NCBI GenBank assembly: GCA_028687425.1
Contig: JAQUAD010000029.1
Location: forward strand, 1 to 34,390
Length of the DNA: 34,390 bases
From: Sideroxydans sp.
Lineage (GTDB): Bacteria > Pseudomonadota > Gammaproteobacteria > Burkholderiales > Gallionellaceae
Reading direction: 5' to 3'
Position numbers and translations under genes: made by a program
The notes under the pieces: generated by a model
What the model was told of the DNA's origin: nothing
Databases searched by the model: none
The model's input: only the letters and a program-made list of their open reading frames with translations
Shown here: positions 9,029 to 16,891 of the stretch, piece after piece
How the letters are laid out: each line of letters starts with the position of its first letter
Numbering within the stretch: the first letter of the stretch is position 1

Positions 9029-9368
9029 CTGCCTGTTCTGCAAGATCACGCGCGGCGAGATCCCTTGTCGCAAGGTGTATGAGGATGACGACGTGCTGGC
9101 GTTCCATGACATCAATCCGGTCGCGCCTGTACATTTCATGCTGGTGCCGAAACTTCATGTGGCTTCGCTGATCGAAGCGGAAGAATCGCATGCGGCCTTG
9201 CTGGGCAAGATGTTGTTGCTGGCGGCGAAGCTGGCAAAAGAACTGGGTTTGGATAATGGCTTCCGCACCGTGATCAATAGCGGCAAGGGCGGAGGGCAGG
9301 AAGTGTTCCACCTTCACATTCATGTCATTGGCGGTGGCAACATCCCGCCTATGGTCAAACGTAGCTAA
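9018..9368 (+). CDS. hinT: HIT-family purine phosphoramidase (HinT-like)
   Basis: A 116-residue histidine-triad hydrolase, expected to act on AMP-lysine-type or acyl-adenylate phosphoramidates. The C-terminal HLHIHVIGG is the HxHxH signature, and the N-terminus [21 protein letters not shown] is typical. Start choice: the family begins MSDNCLFC, which corresponds to GTG 9018, and AAGGAG at 9005-9010 lies 7 nt before it; a second GTG at 9015 would add one Val but leave a poor 4-nt spacing. It is transcribed as the tail of the his operon, overlapping hisE, and followed 17 bp later by tatA. The his-hinT-tat order is common in proteobacteria. Confidence 0.93.
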   Translation: MSDNCLFCKITRGEIPCRKVYEDDDVLAFHDINPVAPVHFMLVPKLHVASLIEAEESHAALLGKMLLLAAKLAKELGLDNGFRTVINSGKGGGQEVFHLHIHVIGGGNIPPMVKRS

Positions 9369-9385
9369 CCTATCAGGAGCGCACC

Positions 9386-9580
9386 ATGGGTTCATTGAGT
9401 ATCTGGCATTGGTTGATCGTGTTGCTGGTCGTGGTGCTGATCTTCGGCACCAAGAAACTGCGTAACATCGGCAGCGATCTCGGCGGGGCCGTGAAGGGTT
9501 TCAAGGAAGGCATGAAGGACGGCGAGGACGCCGGCAAGCCTGACCAGCGAACCATCGAAGGCGAAGCGAAGGAGAAGTAA
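9386..9580 (+). CDS. tatA: Sec-independent translocase protein TatA
   Basis: A 64-residue pore-forming subunit of the twin-arginine system. One N-terminal transmembrane helix (about residues 6-21, [15 protein letters not shown]), the FGTKKL hinge, an amphipathic helix ([19 protein letters not shown]) and a charged C-terminal tail are all visible. An AGGAG ribosome site lies about 6 nt upstream. It starts the tatABC run. The Rieske protein encoded at 13553-14182 in this window is of a kind normally exported by Tat. Confidence 0.95.
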   Translation: MGSLSIWHWLIVLLVVVLIFGTKKLRNIGSDLGGAVKGFKEGMKDGEDAGKPDQRTIEGEAKEK

Positions 9581-9584
9581 CGCG

Positions 9585-9926
9585 ATGTTCGACATCGCGT
9601 TCTCCGAACTGGTGGTGATCGCGCTGGTAGCGCTGATCGTCATCGGTCCAGAGCGTTTGCCCAAACTGGCACGCACGGCGGGCCACCTGTGGGGGCGCAC
9701 CCAGCGTTACGTGAACAAGGTCAAGGACGATATCGCGCACGACATGGCGCTGGATCAGGCGCGGCAGATGCAGCACGAGATCGAGAAACACGTTGCTGAA
9801 GCCGAACAAGCCATGCAGGCGAACGGCCTGTCGCTTGAGCAGAGCATCTTGCAGGCGCAATACAAGAAGCCTGCCGCGGATGCGCAAGTAGCACCTCCTG
9901 CCAAACCTGACGAAACATCCAAATGA
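9585..9926 (+). CDS. tatB: Sec-independent translocase protein TatB
   Basis: A 113-residue receptor-complex subunit. It has the N-terminal helix MFDIAFSELVVIALVALIVI with the conserved Glu at residue 8, the GPERLPKLARTAG hinge and amphipathic helix, and a long charged coiled-coil tail rich in Gln, Glu and Ala. The conserved E8 and the GPERLP motif separate it from TatA. It is 4 bp after tatA and overlaps tatC by ATGA (9923-9926). Confidence 0.95.
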   Translation: MFDIAFSELVVIALVALIVIGPERLPKLARTAGHLWGRTQRYVNKVKDDIAHDMALDQARQMQHEIEKHVAEAEQAMQANGLSLEQSILQAQYKKPAADAQVAPPAKPDETSK

Positions 9927-10672
9927 GTACAAGCGAGACCCTGATCTCCCATCTGGTTGAGCTGCGCTCGCGCCTGCTGAACAGTTTCCTGGCCTGGTTG
10001 CTGGTGTTCATTTGTCTCTTCCCTTGGGCATCCGATCTCTACGCCTTGCTGGCGCAACCCATGCTGGCCAAACTGCCGCAAGGCGGGCAGATGATCGCCA
10101 CCGATGTCACCACGCCGTTCTTCGTGCCGCTCAAGGTGGCGATGATGACGTCCTTCGTGATTGCGTTGCCCTTCATCCTGTATCAGATATGGCGCTTCGT
10201 CGCGCCGGGTCTGTATGCCCACGAAAAAAAGCTGATGCTGCCGATGATCGTGGTCAGCACCTTGCTGTTCTGTTGCGGTATGGCGTTCGCTTATTTTGCG
10301 GTATTTCCGGTGGTGTTCGGTTTCATCACAGCGGCCGCGCCGGCCGGTGTGGCGGTGATGACTGACATCGACAAATATCTGAGCTTTGTGATGGGTATGT
10401 TCCTCGCTTTCGGTATCACCTTCGAGGTGCCGGTCGCTGTCGTGATTCTGGTGCGCATGGGAGTGGTATCAGTAGAGAAGCTGCGCGAACTGCGTTCCTA
10501 TGTCATCGTCGGCGCCTTCGTGGTGGCGGCGGTCGTCACGCCGCCCGATGTCGTCTCGCAATTCATGCTGGCGATCCCGCTGTGGTTGCTTTATGAAGCT
10601 GGGGTGGTGGTGGCGAAATGGATCGGTGTTCGCGACCCCATCGCGAAGGACAGTGTGTCGCACGACAACTGA
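9923..10672 (+). CDS. tatC: Sec-independent translocase protein TatC
   Basis: A 249-residue polytopic membrane protein that binds the twin-arginine signal. The cytoplasmic N-terminus MSTSETLISHLVELRSRLL holds the conserved HLxELRxR motif. About six hydrophobic helices follow, with the periplasmic loop VTTPFFVPLKVAMM and the ITFEVPVAVVILVRMG helix typical of the family. It overlaps tatB by four bases and is the last gene of the his-hinT-tat run; a convergent protease gene begins (3' end) 70 bp on. Confidence 0.96.
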   Translation: MSTSETLISHLVELRSRLLNSFLAWLLVFICLFPWASDLYALLAQPMLAKLPQGGQMIATDVTTPFFVPLKVAMMTSFVIALPFILYQIWRFVAPGLYAHEKKLMLPMIVVSTLLFCCGMAFAYFAVFPVVFGFITAAAPAGVAVMTDIDKYLSFVMGMFLAFGITFEVPVAVVILVRMGVVSVEKLRELRSYVIVGAFVVAAVVTPPDVVSQFMLAIPLWLLYEAGVVVAKWIGVRDPIAKDSVSHDN

Positions 10673-10685
10673 TCGATTGCCGGTT

Positions 10686-10715
10686 GCGGCTGTGTTTCCT
10701 TTGATGGACAGCCGC
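10686..10715. terminator. Possible bidirectional terminator between tatC and the DegS-like gene
   Basis: A perfect 8-bp stem, GCGGCTGT (10686-10693) and ACAGCCGC (10708-10715), with a 14-nt loop, lies in the 70-bp convergent gap. There is no clear U-tract on either side, so its role as an intrinsic terminator is uncertain. Confidence 0.35.
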
Positions 10716-10742
10716 TTGGGGATGGCCTTCTATTGCGGAAGA

Positions 10743-11903
10743 CTATTCCATGACTTTTGGTTTTGGTCGTTTGCCTACCCTTACTTGCACCACGACTTCA
10801 TCTTGATTGCGCAGTAATTTCAGGCCGACATTCTTGCCCGGCGTGAGTGCAGAGATGGTTTCAAGCATCACGGTAGAGTCGATAAGGTCGCTATCGCCGA
10901 TGCTCAGCAGAATGTCTCCCGGTTTGATGCCGGCTTTGTCGGCGGGGCCGTTGCGCATGACTTCAGAGATGAGCACGCCATGCGCGGACTTGAGCTTGAA
11001 TGATTCAGCCAGCTCCGGCGTCATGTCCTGAACTGCAACCCCGATCCAGCCACGGGTGACCGATCCGGTCTGGATGATCTGCTCCATAACTTTCTTGGCG
11101 GTGCTGACCGGGATGGCGAAGCCGATGCCCAGCGATCCACCGTTGGGGGAATAGATGGCGCTGTTGATACCCAGCAGATTGCCGTTGGCATCGACCAGTG
11201 CGCCGCCGGAGTTGCCGGGATTGATGGCTGCATCGGTCTGGATGAAGTTCTCGAAGGTGCTCAAGCCCAGATGGTTGCGCTTGAGGGCGCTGACGATGCC
11301 CATGGTGACGGTTTGCCCCACGCCGAATGGATTGCCGACGGCCAGCACGATATCTCCGACATGCGTGGTGTCGCCACTGGCAAAAGTGATTGCGGGCAGG
11401 GGATAGCTGACATCCACCTTGATCACGGCCAAATCGGTCTCAGGGTCGGTGCCTACGATGTGACCTTTTGCATTGCGGCCATCGGCGAAGGCGACTTCGA
11501 TCTGGTCGGCTGATTCCACCACATGGTGATTGGTCAGGATATACCCGTCCTGGCTGACGATCACGCCTGAGCCCAGGCTGGAATTCTGTTGAGGCTGATT
11601 GTCGTCGAACTCGTCACCGAAGAAGAAACGGAAACGCGGATCGTCCATGAATGGATGAGTGGATTGCTTGACTTCGCTGGTGGTAAAGATGTTCACCACA
11701 GATGGCATCACTTTCTGGGCGGCGCGGCTAAAGCCGGGAGCGATCAGGTTCGAGGTGGTGTCTTCAGGTTCGTTTTGATACAGCGTGACGACACCACCTC
11801 GTGCTGCCGTAGGGAGCAGGCTGGGTTTGAGTGTGTGAATGACGAACAAAACCGCCAGCCCGATAGTGGTAGCTTGCGCGAACAAAAGCCAGAATTTACG
11901 CAT
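10743..11903 (-). CDS. Membrane-anchored Do-like serine protease (DegS/AlgW/DegQ family)
   Basis: A 386-residue HtrA-type protease. Residues 1-25 hold an N-terminal hydrophobic anchor (FWLLFAQATTIGLAVLFVI) without an obvious signal-peptidase site, so it is probably tethered to the inner membrane facing the periplasm. The catalytic triad is intact: H127 in TNHHVV, D157 in TDLAVIKVD and S232 in GNSGGAL. A single PDZ domain follows (about 285-375, GWIGVAVQDM to GDILLSIGDSD). One PDZ and a membrane anchor match DegS/AlgW, which cleave anti-sigma-E factors, rather than the two-PDZ DegP; however, no rseA/rpoE gene is nearby, so the substrate is unproven. It is divergent from the Nif3-like gene with a 38-bp gap. 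Confidence 0.93.
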   Translation of the reverse strand: MRKFWLLFAQATTIGLAVLFVIHTLKPSLLPTAARGGVVTLYQNEPEDTTSNLIAPGFSRAAQKVMPSVVNIFTTSEVKQSTHPFMDDPRFRFFFGDEFDDNQPQQNSSLGSGVIVSQDGYILTNHHVVESADQIEVAFADGRNAKGHIVGTDPETDLAVIKVDVSYPLPAITFASGDTTHVGDIVLAVGNPFGVGQTVTMGIVSALKRNHLGLSTFENFIQTDAAINPGNSGGALVDANGNLLGINSAIYSPNGGSLGIGFAIPVSTAKKVMEQIIQTGSVTRGWIGVAVQDMTPELAESFKLKSAHGVLISEVMRNGPADKAGIKPGDILLSIGDSDLIDSTVMLETISALTPGKNVGLKLLRNQDEVVVQVRVGKRPKPKVME

Positions 11904-11905
11904 GT

Positions 11906-11911
11906 TATGAT
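11906..11911 (+). promoter_or_regulatory. Possible -10 box for the Nif3-like gene
   Basis: TATGAT (5 of 6 matches to TATAAT) lies 30 bp ahead of the ATG at 11942, inside the 38-bp divergent gap. No clear -35 is seen, and it would have to fall inside the 5' end of the protease gene. Confidence 0.3.
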
Positions 11912-11941
11912 CCAGTCAGGCCGTTAATAGGTGCAATTACG

Positions 11942-12691
11942 ATGCAATTAAAAGAGTTGAGCGATTATATCGGAAGCGAGCTGGCAATCAGTCGCTTTCG
12001 CGATTATTGCCCGAATGGGGTGCAGGTTGAGGGACGTTCTGATGTTTTGCGCATAGCGACCGGGGTTACTGCATCCCAGGCCGTACTTGATGCAGCTGCT
12101 GCTTGGGGGGCTGACGCGATCCTGGTACACCATGGGTATTTCTGGCGTGGCGAGGATGCCGCCATAACCGGTGTCAAGAAGCGACGCATCGCCCGTTTGC
12201 TGGAGCGGGATATCAGCCTTCTGGCATATCACTTGCCGCTGGATGCCCATCCGTTATGGGGGAATAACGCGCAGCTTGCCTCCCGTTTGGGGCTGGTCGA
12301 GAGTGGGCGATTCGGGGAGCAGGATATTGCTTGTTACGGTACTTTGGCTTGCCCGATGGACTTGGCGGAATTCTCAAGATTGGTAGTCGAAGTGCTGGAC
12401 TTTGAGCCTCTGCTGGTAGGGGAGGGGAAATCAGGCAAGCTCTCACGCATAGCCTGGTGCAGTGGCGCTGCTCAAGGATATTTCGAGCAAGCGATTGCTT
12501 TGGGGGTGGATGTGTTCCTGACAGGTGAAATATCTGAAAACAATGTGCACGTTGCACGGGAGTGCGGCGTTATATACGCCGCCGCAGGTCACCATGCGAC
12601 TGAACGCTATGGCGTTCAGGCACTTGGTGCGCATTTGGCGGAAAAGTTCGGCCTGGAGCATCGCTTCTTTGATGAAGAAGTCCCTGTTTAG
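11942..12691 (+). CDS. Nif3-like dinuclear metal-centre protein (YbgI family)
   Basis: A 249-residue member of the conserved NIF3/YbgI family, whose members form toroidal hexamers with a dinuclear metal site; a GTP cyclohydrolase I type 2 role has been suggested for some. The metal-site motifs are visible: ILVHHGYFW near residue 65, YHLPLDAHPLWGNN near 98-111 and AGHHATERYGVQ near 216-227, followed by the terminal E/D-rich FDEEVPV. Length fits the short form lacking the PII-like insertion. Biochemical function is not settled. In betaproteobacteria this gene often stands between a Do-like protease and petABC, as here. The small cytochrome gene follows after 222 bp. Confidence 0.93.
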   Translation: MQLKELSDYIGSELAISRFRDYCPNGVQVEGRSDVLRIATGVTASQAVLDAAAAWGADAILVHHGYFWRGEDAAITGVKKRRIARLLERDISLLAYHLPLDAHPLWGNNAQLASRLGLVESGRFGEQDIACYGTLACPMDLAEFSRLVVEVLDFEPLLVGEGKSGKLSRIAWCSGAAQGYFEQAIALGVDVFLTGEISENNVHVARECGVIYAAAGHHATERYGVQALGAHLAEKFGLEHRFFDEEVPV

Positions 12692-12717
12692 GCTGAGGGT
12701 ATAGTCGCCCGAGTGCG

Positions 12718-12746
12718 TTGCATTCTGAAAAAGCGTTGCGTAGTAT
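12718..12746 (+). promoter_or_regulatory. Candidate promoter upstream of the small cytochrome gene
   Basis: TTGCAT (12718-12723) and TAGTAT (12741-12746) are separated by exactly 17 bp, in the 222-bp gap between the Nif3-like gene and the cytochrome gene. The hexamers match the sigma-70 consensus at 3 and 4 of 6 positions, so support is modest. The leader would be about 160 nt. The rest of the gap shows no other clear element. Confidence 0.3.
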
Positions 12747-12913
12747 TCGCCACATAACCATTTCGGGTTATACCTGTTGGTGAATTTCATGCTGACGGAT
12801 GAAGGAGCAACTTCCGGTTCTATGGGTAGTTTGGGGCAGCGCCATCCCGCTGCGAGGTACGTCCTGCTGTAGTGTCGTTGCTTACGACTCACATGGGGCT
12901 ACGGGGAGAAAGT

Positions 12914-13345
12914 ATGAGAATCAGAATAATGATAGGCGGCGCGCTGATGGCTGCACTTTCCTTGAATGTACTAGCAGAAGATCAAGCACTTACGCCAGCG
13001 CATAATGCGCTCAATGTGCTGCAGTCCGGAGAAGTCAGTTTTAGCAGGGATGTGATGCCAATCATCCAGGATTACTGCGTCAGCTGCCACAATCCTTCAC
13101 CAACAGCCAAAGGTTATGCCAAGAGTGGCTTGGATCTGACTTCTTATGAGGGGTTGATGAAGGGCACCAAATTCGGCAAGGTGGTCGTCCCTGGCGATAG
13201 CCAGGCCAGTACCTTCACCAAGTTGCTGACTGGTACTAACAAAGGTCTCAAAATGCCAATGGGTTTGAATGCCAGCGGCACTTTAGATCGTCAATACATC
13301 CTGACTCTGCGCAAGTGGGTCAAGCAGGGCGCCAAGAACAACTAG
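12914..13345 (+). CDS. Small periplasmic monohaem c-type cytochrome (PSCyt1/planctomycete-cytochrome-like)
   Basis: A 143-residue secreted cytochrome. ATG 12914 is preceded by GGGGAGAAAGT, and the earlier in-frame start at 12872 lacks this. Residues 1-21 form a signal peptide (MRIRIMIGGALMAALSLNVLA, cleavage near AEDQA). A single haem site, C55-V-S-C58-H59, is followed by NPSPTAKGYAKSGLDLTSYEGLMKG, and a likely axial Met is in the LKMPMGLNASG segment near the C-terminus before the final helix YILTLRKWVKQGA. The order DVMPIIQDYCVSCH then LDLTSYEGLMKG is that of the PSCyt1-type domain (often written PF07635), not of class I cytochromes such as c552. It lies directly ahead of petABC with the same orientation, so it may exchange electrons with the bc1 complex; that is inference. 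Confidence 0.88.
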   Translation: MRIRIMIGGALMAALSLNVLAEDQALTPAHNALNVLQSGEVSFSRDVMPIIQDYCVSCHNPSPTAKGYAKSGLDLTSYEGLMKGTKFGKVVVPGDSQASTFTKLLTGTNKGLKMPMGLNASGTLDRQYILTLRKWVKQGAKNN

Positions 13346-13363
13346 GCATTCTGAGTAGTATCT

Positions 13364-13396
13364 GCGGTGAAAGGCTGTCTATGTTGTATTCACCGC
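13364..13396 (+). repeat. Inverted repeat just downstream of the small cytochrome gene
   Basis: GCGGTGAA (13364-13371) and TTCACCGC (13389-13396) form a perfect 8-bp stem with a 17-nt loop, starting 19 bp after the cytochrome stop codon. There is no U-tract. It could be an RNA-stabilising hairpin, a processing site or an operator in the petA leader. Confidence 0.4.
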
Positions 13397-13491
13397 CGGC
13401 AGTGGATCGAGTTGGGGAGCCGATCCAGAGCTTGTCTGATAAAAAAAGGACGGACAACGCAATGCCATCCTCCAGTACCGACGAGACGCCA

Positions 13492-13523
13492 GGGAAGCCG
13501 GAAAGCTTCCCTAGTGGATTTTT
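13492..13523 (+). terminator. Stem-loop with T-rich tail between the cytochrome and petA
   Basis: GGGAAGC (13492-13498), loop CGGAAA, GCTTCCC (13505-13511), then TAGTGGATTTTT. It resembles a weak intrinsic terminator or attenuator placed only 30 bp before petA. TTGACA follows at 13522-13527 but lacks a matching -10. Confidence 0.4.
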
Positions 13524-13552
13524 GACAACGTATTACGGAAGGGAAGAGGGTC

Positions 13553-14182
13553 ATGACAGATAAAGTAGATCACAGCAAGCGACGAATGCTGATCGCTGCT
13601 ACCACTGCGGTAGGCGGTGTCGCCGCTGCAGGTGCGGGCGCACCGTTCGTTTTGAGCTTGCAGCCGAGTGAGCGAGCCAAGGCGGCTGGCGCACCGGTTG
13701 AAGTTGATATCAGCAGCATAGAACCAGGCACGATGATCAGCGTCGAGTGGCAAGGTAAGCCGGTCTGGATCGTGCGCCGCACCAAAGAGATGCTGGACCT
13801 GCTCCCCAAGCACGATGATGCGCTGGTGGATCCGACGTCATCTGTTCCACAGCAACCTGCCTATTGCGATAACGCTACCCGTTCCATCAAGCCGGAAATT
13901 CTAGTGGTGTTGGGGGTGTGTACTCATCTGGGCTGCTCACCGACGTTCCGTCCTGAAGTGGCACCTGCCGACCTGGGGGCGCAGTGGGCTGGTGGCTGGT
14001 TCTGCCCTTGCCACGGCTCTCGCTTCGATCTGGCTGCACGCGTTTTCAAGGGCGTGCCGGCACCGACCAATCTGATCATTCCTCCACACATGTACTTGAG
14101 TGATACTCGTCTGCTGATCGGGGATGATGACGTAAGTAAGCTAAAAGGCGGTCAACCCGCTGACAGGGGGGCTGCAGCATGA
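13553..14182 (+). CDS. petA: Rieske iron-sulfur subunit of the cytochrome bc1 complex
   Basis: A 209-residue subunit that takes an electron from ubiquinol and passes it to cytochrome c1. The N-terminal region SKRRMLIAATTAVGGVAAAGAG is a Tat-like uncleaved signal anchor with its Arg pair before a single membrane helix. The [2Fe-2S] ligands are in CTHLGC and CPCHGSRFD, about 21 residues apart, with the structural disulfide Cys in the same loops. The ribosome site GGAAGGGAAGAGGG precedes ATG 13553. It overlaps petB by ATGA (14179-14182). The TatABC system encoded earlier in this window is the expected exporter. Confidence 0.97.
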   Translation: MTDKVDHSKRRMLIAATTAVGGVAAAGAGAPFVLSLQPSERAKAAGAPVEVDISSIEPGTMISVEWQGKPVWIVRRTKEMLDLLPKHDDALVDPTSSVPQQPAYCDNATRSIKPEILVVLGVCTHLGCSPTFRPEVAPADLGAQWAGGWFCPCHGSRFDLAARVFKGVPAPTNLIIPPHMYLSDTRLLIGDDDVSKLKGGQPADRGAAA

Positions 14183-15417
14183 TGAATCTTCTAAAAAGTT
14201 TACTCGTCTGGGTTGATGAGCGCTTTCCGCTGGTGTCGACTTGGAAAGCCCACCTGTCCGAGTACTACGCACCCAAGAACTTCAACTTCTGGTACTTCTT
14301 CGGTGGTTTGGCGCTGCTGGTGCTGGTCATCCAGATCCTTAGCGGTATCTTCCTGACCATGAACTATAAACCGGATGCGCTGTTTGCATTCTCTTCAGTC
14401 GAATACATCATGCGTGATGTGCAGTGGGGCTGGCTGTTGCGCTATATCCACTCGACTGGCGCCTCGATGTTCTTCATCGTGATCTACCTGCATATGTTCC
14501 GTGGTCTGATGTACGGTTCCTATCGCAAGCCGCGTGAGCTGCTGTGGATCATCGGTATGATCATCTATCTGGCATTGATGGGCGAGGCCTTCATGGGCTA
14601 TCTGTTGCCATGGGGCCAGATGTCCTTCTGGGGCGCACAGGTGATCGTGAATTTGTTCTCTTCCGTGCCGTTCATTGGTCCGGATCTGGCGATCATGATT
14701 CGCGGCGACTTCGTGGTGTCCGATATCACGCTGAATCGCTTCTTTGCGCTACACGTGGTGGCGATCCCGCTGGTTCTCGTGCTGATCATCGTGGCGCACC
14801 TGGTGGCCTTGCACGAAGTGGGCTCCAACAATCCGGATGGTATCGAGATCAAAAAGCACAAGCATACGAACGGGGTGCCTATGGACGGCGTGGCGTTCTT
14901 CCCCTACATGGTGGTCAAGGACGGCGTTGCTGCCGTTGCTTTCCTGATGGTGTTCAGTGCGGTGGTGTTCTTCGCGCCGGATATGGGAGGCTACTTCCTG
15001 GAGTACAACAACTTTGTGCCAGCTAACCCGATGAAGACACCAGAGCATATCGCTCCGGTCTGGTACTTCACCCCTTACTACGCGATCCTGCGTGCTGTGC
15101 CGCCGATGTTCGGTTCCCAGTTCCCGGGTGTGGTGGCGATGGGCGTGGCGACCGTGATCTTCTTTGCATTGCCATGGCTGGATCGCGGCCCGGTCAAGTC
15201 GATCCGTTATCGCGGCCCGATCTACAAGACATTCCTGGCTGCTTTCGTTGTGAGCTTCGTGGGCTTGGGCTATCTTGGCCTGATGCCGGCAACACCGACT
15301 TACACCCTGATATCGCGCATTCTGGCGGTCGTGTATTTTGCGTTCTTCTTCCTGATGCCCTGGTATACGAAGATCGACGCATGCAAGCCCGAGCCTGATC
15401 GTGTGACGTCCAAATAA
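14179..15417 (+). CDS. petB: Cytochrome b subunit of the bc1 complex
   Basis: A 412-residue polytopic membrane protein that carries haems bL and bH and both quinone sites. The haem-ligating His pairs lie in helices B and D: RYIHSTGASMFFIVIYLHMFRG and RFFALHVVAIPLVLVLIIVAHLVALHE. The Qo-site signature is present as PVWYFTPYYAILRAVP, with the PEW of mitochondria replaced by PVW. The protein is full length (b plus subunit IV parts in one chain), as in proteobacteria. A second ATG three bases on (14182) is an equally possible start. petC begins 19 bp after the stop codon. Confidence 0.97.
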   Translation: MMNLLKSLLVWVDERFPLVSTWKAHLSEYYAPKNFNFWYFFGGLALLVLVIQILSGIFLTMNYKPDALFAFSSVEYIMRDVQWGWLLRYIHSTGASMFFIVIYLHMFRGLMYGSYRKPRELLWIIGMIIYLALMGEAFMGYLLPWGQMSFWGAQVIVNLFSSVPFIGPDLAIMIRGDFVVSDITLNRFFALHVVAIPLVLVLIIVAHLVALHEVGSNNPDGIEIKKHKHTNGVPMDGVAFFPYMVVKDGVAAVAFLMVFSAVVFFAPDMGGYFLEYNNFVPANPMKTPEHIAPVWYFTPYYAILRAVPPMFGSQFPGVVAMGVATVIFFALPWLDRGPVKSIRYRGPIYKTFLAAFVVSFVGLGYLGLMPATPTYTLISRILAVVYFAFFFLMPWYTKIDACKPEPDRVTSK

Positions 15418-15436
15418 TTGAGAGGGGTTCGTTGAA

Positions 15437-16159
15437 ATGAAAGCAATCAAGAAAGTAATCGTATGGGCTATGCTGGCCTGTATGCCGGTACTTGCAAATG
15501 CCAGCGGTGGTGAAGTGCACCTCGACAAGGCACCGTTGAACCTGCAGGATCAAGCATCGCTCCAGCGTGGCGCCAAGTTGTTCACTTCGCGTTGTCTGGC
15601 TTGCCATTCGGCCTCTTCCATGCGCTATAACCGACTGAACGATATCGGTATGTCGGATGCGCAGATCCGGGCTGATCTGGAGTTGCCGGAAGACGTCAAG
15701 GTGGGTTCGACCATGCAAGCCGCAATGGATGCCGGGTCTGCCAAGATGGCATACGGTGTGGCACCACCAGACCTGAGTGTGATCGCCCGTTCACGCAGCG
15801 CAGACTGGTTGTACACCTACATGCGCGGTTTTTATGCCGACGAAAGCCGTCCCAGTGGCTGGAACAATACGGTGTTCCCGAGCGTGGGTATGCCGTTTGT
15901 GCTGGCAGATCTGCAGGGCACGCAAGAAGCTGAAAAGCACGAGGGGCATGTTGTCAAGCTGATGCTCAAGGAAGCCGGTTCCATGTCCGCAGTGGAGTAT
16001 GACCACACCATCGCTGATCTGGTGAACTACCTGGTGTTCATGAGCGAGCCCGCCATTCTGGTCCGTCACCAGATCGGCTGGATCGTGCTGATCTTCCTGT
16101 CCGTTTTGCTGGCACTGATGTATGCCCTGAAGAAGGAAATCTGGAAGGACATTCACTAA
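15437..16159 (+). CDS. petC: Cytochrome c1 subunit of the bc1 complex
   Basis: A 240-residue haem protein that accepts electrons from the Rieske centre. It has a signal peptide (MKAIKKVIVWAMLACMPVLANA), the single haem motif CLACH within SRCLACHSASSMRYNRL, and the conserved APPDLSVIARSR and YADESRPSGWNNTVFPSVGMPF segments, the latter likely supplying the axial Met. A C-terminal membrane anchor (about 210-230, IGWIVLIFLSVLLALMYAL) precedes a short basic cytoplasmic tail. It closes petABC; a strong terminator follows. Confidence 0.97.
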   Translation: MKAIKKVIVWAMLACMPVLANASGGEVHLDKAPLNLQDQASLQRGAKLFTSRCLACHSASSMRYNRLNDIGMSDAQIRADLELPEDVKVGSTMQAAMDAGSAKMAYGVAPPDLSVIARSRSADWLYTYMRGFYADESRPSGWNNTVFPSVGMPFVLADLQGTQEAEKHEGHVVKLMLKEAGSMSAVEYDHTIADLVNYLVFMSEPAILVRHQIGWIVLIFLSVLLALMYALKKEIWKDIH

Positions 16160-16218
16160 GGAGATTGAATTCGGTAGGCGGTTTGTGTTAGTTTCCGCCC
16201 CCGTTGCAGTCTGCGCCG

Positions 16219-16255
16219 AAATGGCGGGGTGACATGCCCCGCCATTTGGTTTTTT
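16219..16255 (+). terminator. Rho-independent terminator after petABC
   Basis: A perfect 11-bp stem, AAATGGCGGGG (16219-16229) and CCCCGCCATTT (16237-16247), with a 7-nt loop, is followed by GG and a run of six T. It cleanly separates petABC from sspA. Confidence 0.93.
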
Positions 16256-16286
16256 AGCTACATATTGTTTTTAGGTGGTTTTTCTT

Positions 16287-16886
16287 ATGATGACACTTTA
16301 CTCGGGTACAACCGATCCCTATAGCCATCGTTGCCGTTTCGTGCTTTTTGAAAAAGGCATGGATTTCGAGGTGATTGATGTGGACGTATTCAACATGCCG
16401 GAAGATCTGGCGGTGATGAACCCGTACAACAAGGTGCCGGTGCTGGTCGAACGCGACCTCATCCTGTACGAAGCCAATATCATCAACGAATATATCGACG
16501 AGCGTTTCCCGCATCCGCAGTTGATGCCACCCGATCCGGTGATGCGCGCCCGTGCGCGCTTGTTCCTGCATCGCTTTGAGCAGGAACTGTTCTGTCACAT
16601 CGAAGGTCTGGAAAGCGGCAACGCCAAAGTGCAGGAAAAGGCACGCGCCGCAGTTGAAGCCAATCTGACGCAGATTGCGCCGATCTTCGCCAAGCAGAAG
16701 TTCATGCTGGGTGACGAATTTTCCATGCTCGACGTGGCGATCGCACCGCTGCTGTGGCGTCTTGAGCACTATGGCATTCAGCTCGACAAGGATGCTACGC
16801 CGATGATGAAGTACGCTGAGCGATTGTTCTCTCGCCAGGGCTTCATCGAAGCGCTGACGCCAGCCGAAAAGGCCATGCGCAAGTAA
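16287..16886 (+). CDS. sspA: Stringent starvation protein A (GST-fold, RNA polymerase-associated)
   Basis: A 199-residue glutathione-S-transferase-fold protein. SspA binds RNA polymerase and modulates stationary-phase and acid-stress transcription in E. coli; here the role is inferred by homology. The N-terminal thioredoxin-like domain begins MMTLYSGTTDPYSHRCRFVLFEKGMDFE, with the NPYNKVPVLVERD loop containing the cis-Pro, and LYEANIINEYIDERFPHP is the SspA hallmark. ATG 16287 is chosen because AGGTGG (16273-16278) is 8 nt upstream; the in-frame codon at 16275 is earlier than the family start, while ATG 16290 is possible. sspB follows after 5 bp. Confidence 0.95.
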   Translation: MMTLYSGTTDPYSHRCRFVLFEKGMDFEVIDVDVFNMPEDLAVMNPYNKVPVLVERDLILYEANIINEYIDERFPHPQLMPPDPVMRARARLFLHRFEQELFCHIEGLESGNAKVQEKARAAVEANLTQIAPIFAKQKFMLGDEFSMLDVAIAPLLWRLEHYGIQLDKDATPMMKYAERLFSRQGFIEALTPAEKAMRK

Positions 16887-16891
16887 TCGCC

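Noticed and set aside
13522-13550. TTGACA as a petA promoter
   Set aside because: The perfect -35 hexamer has no -10-like sequence 15-19 bp downstream, and it would place the start inside the ribosome site or coding region.
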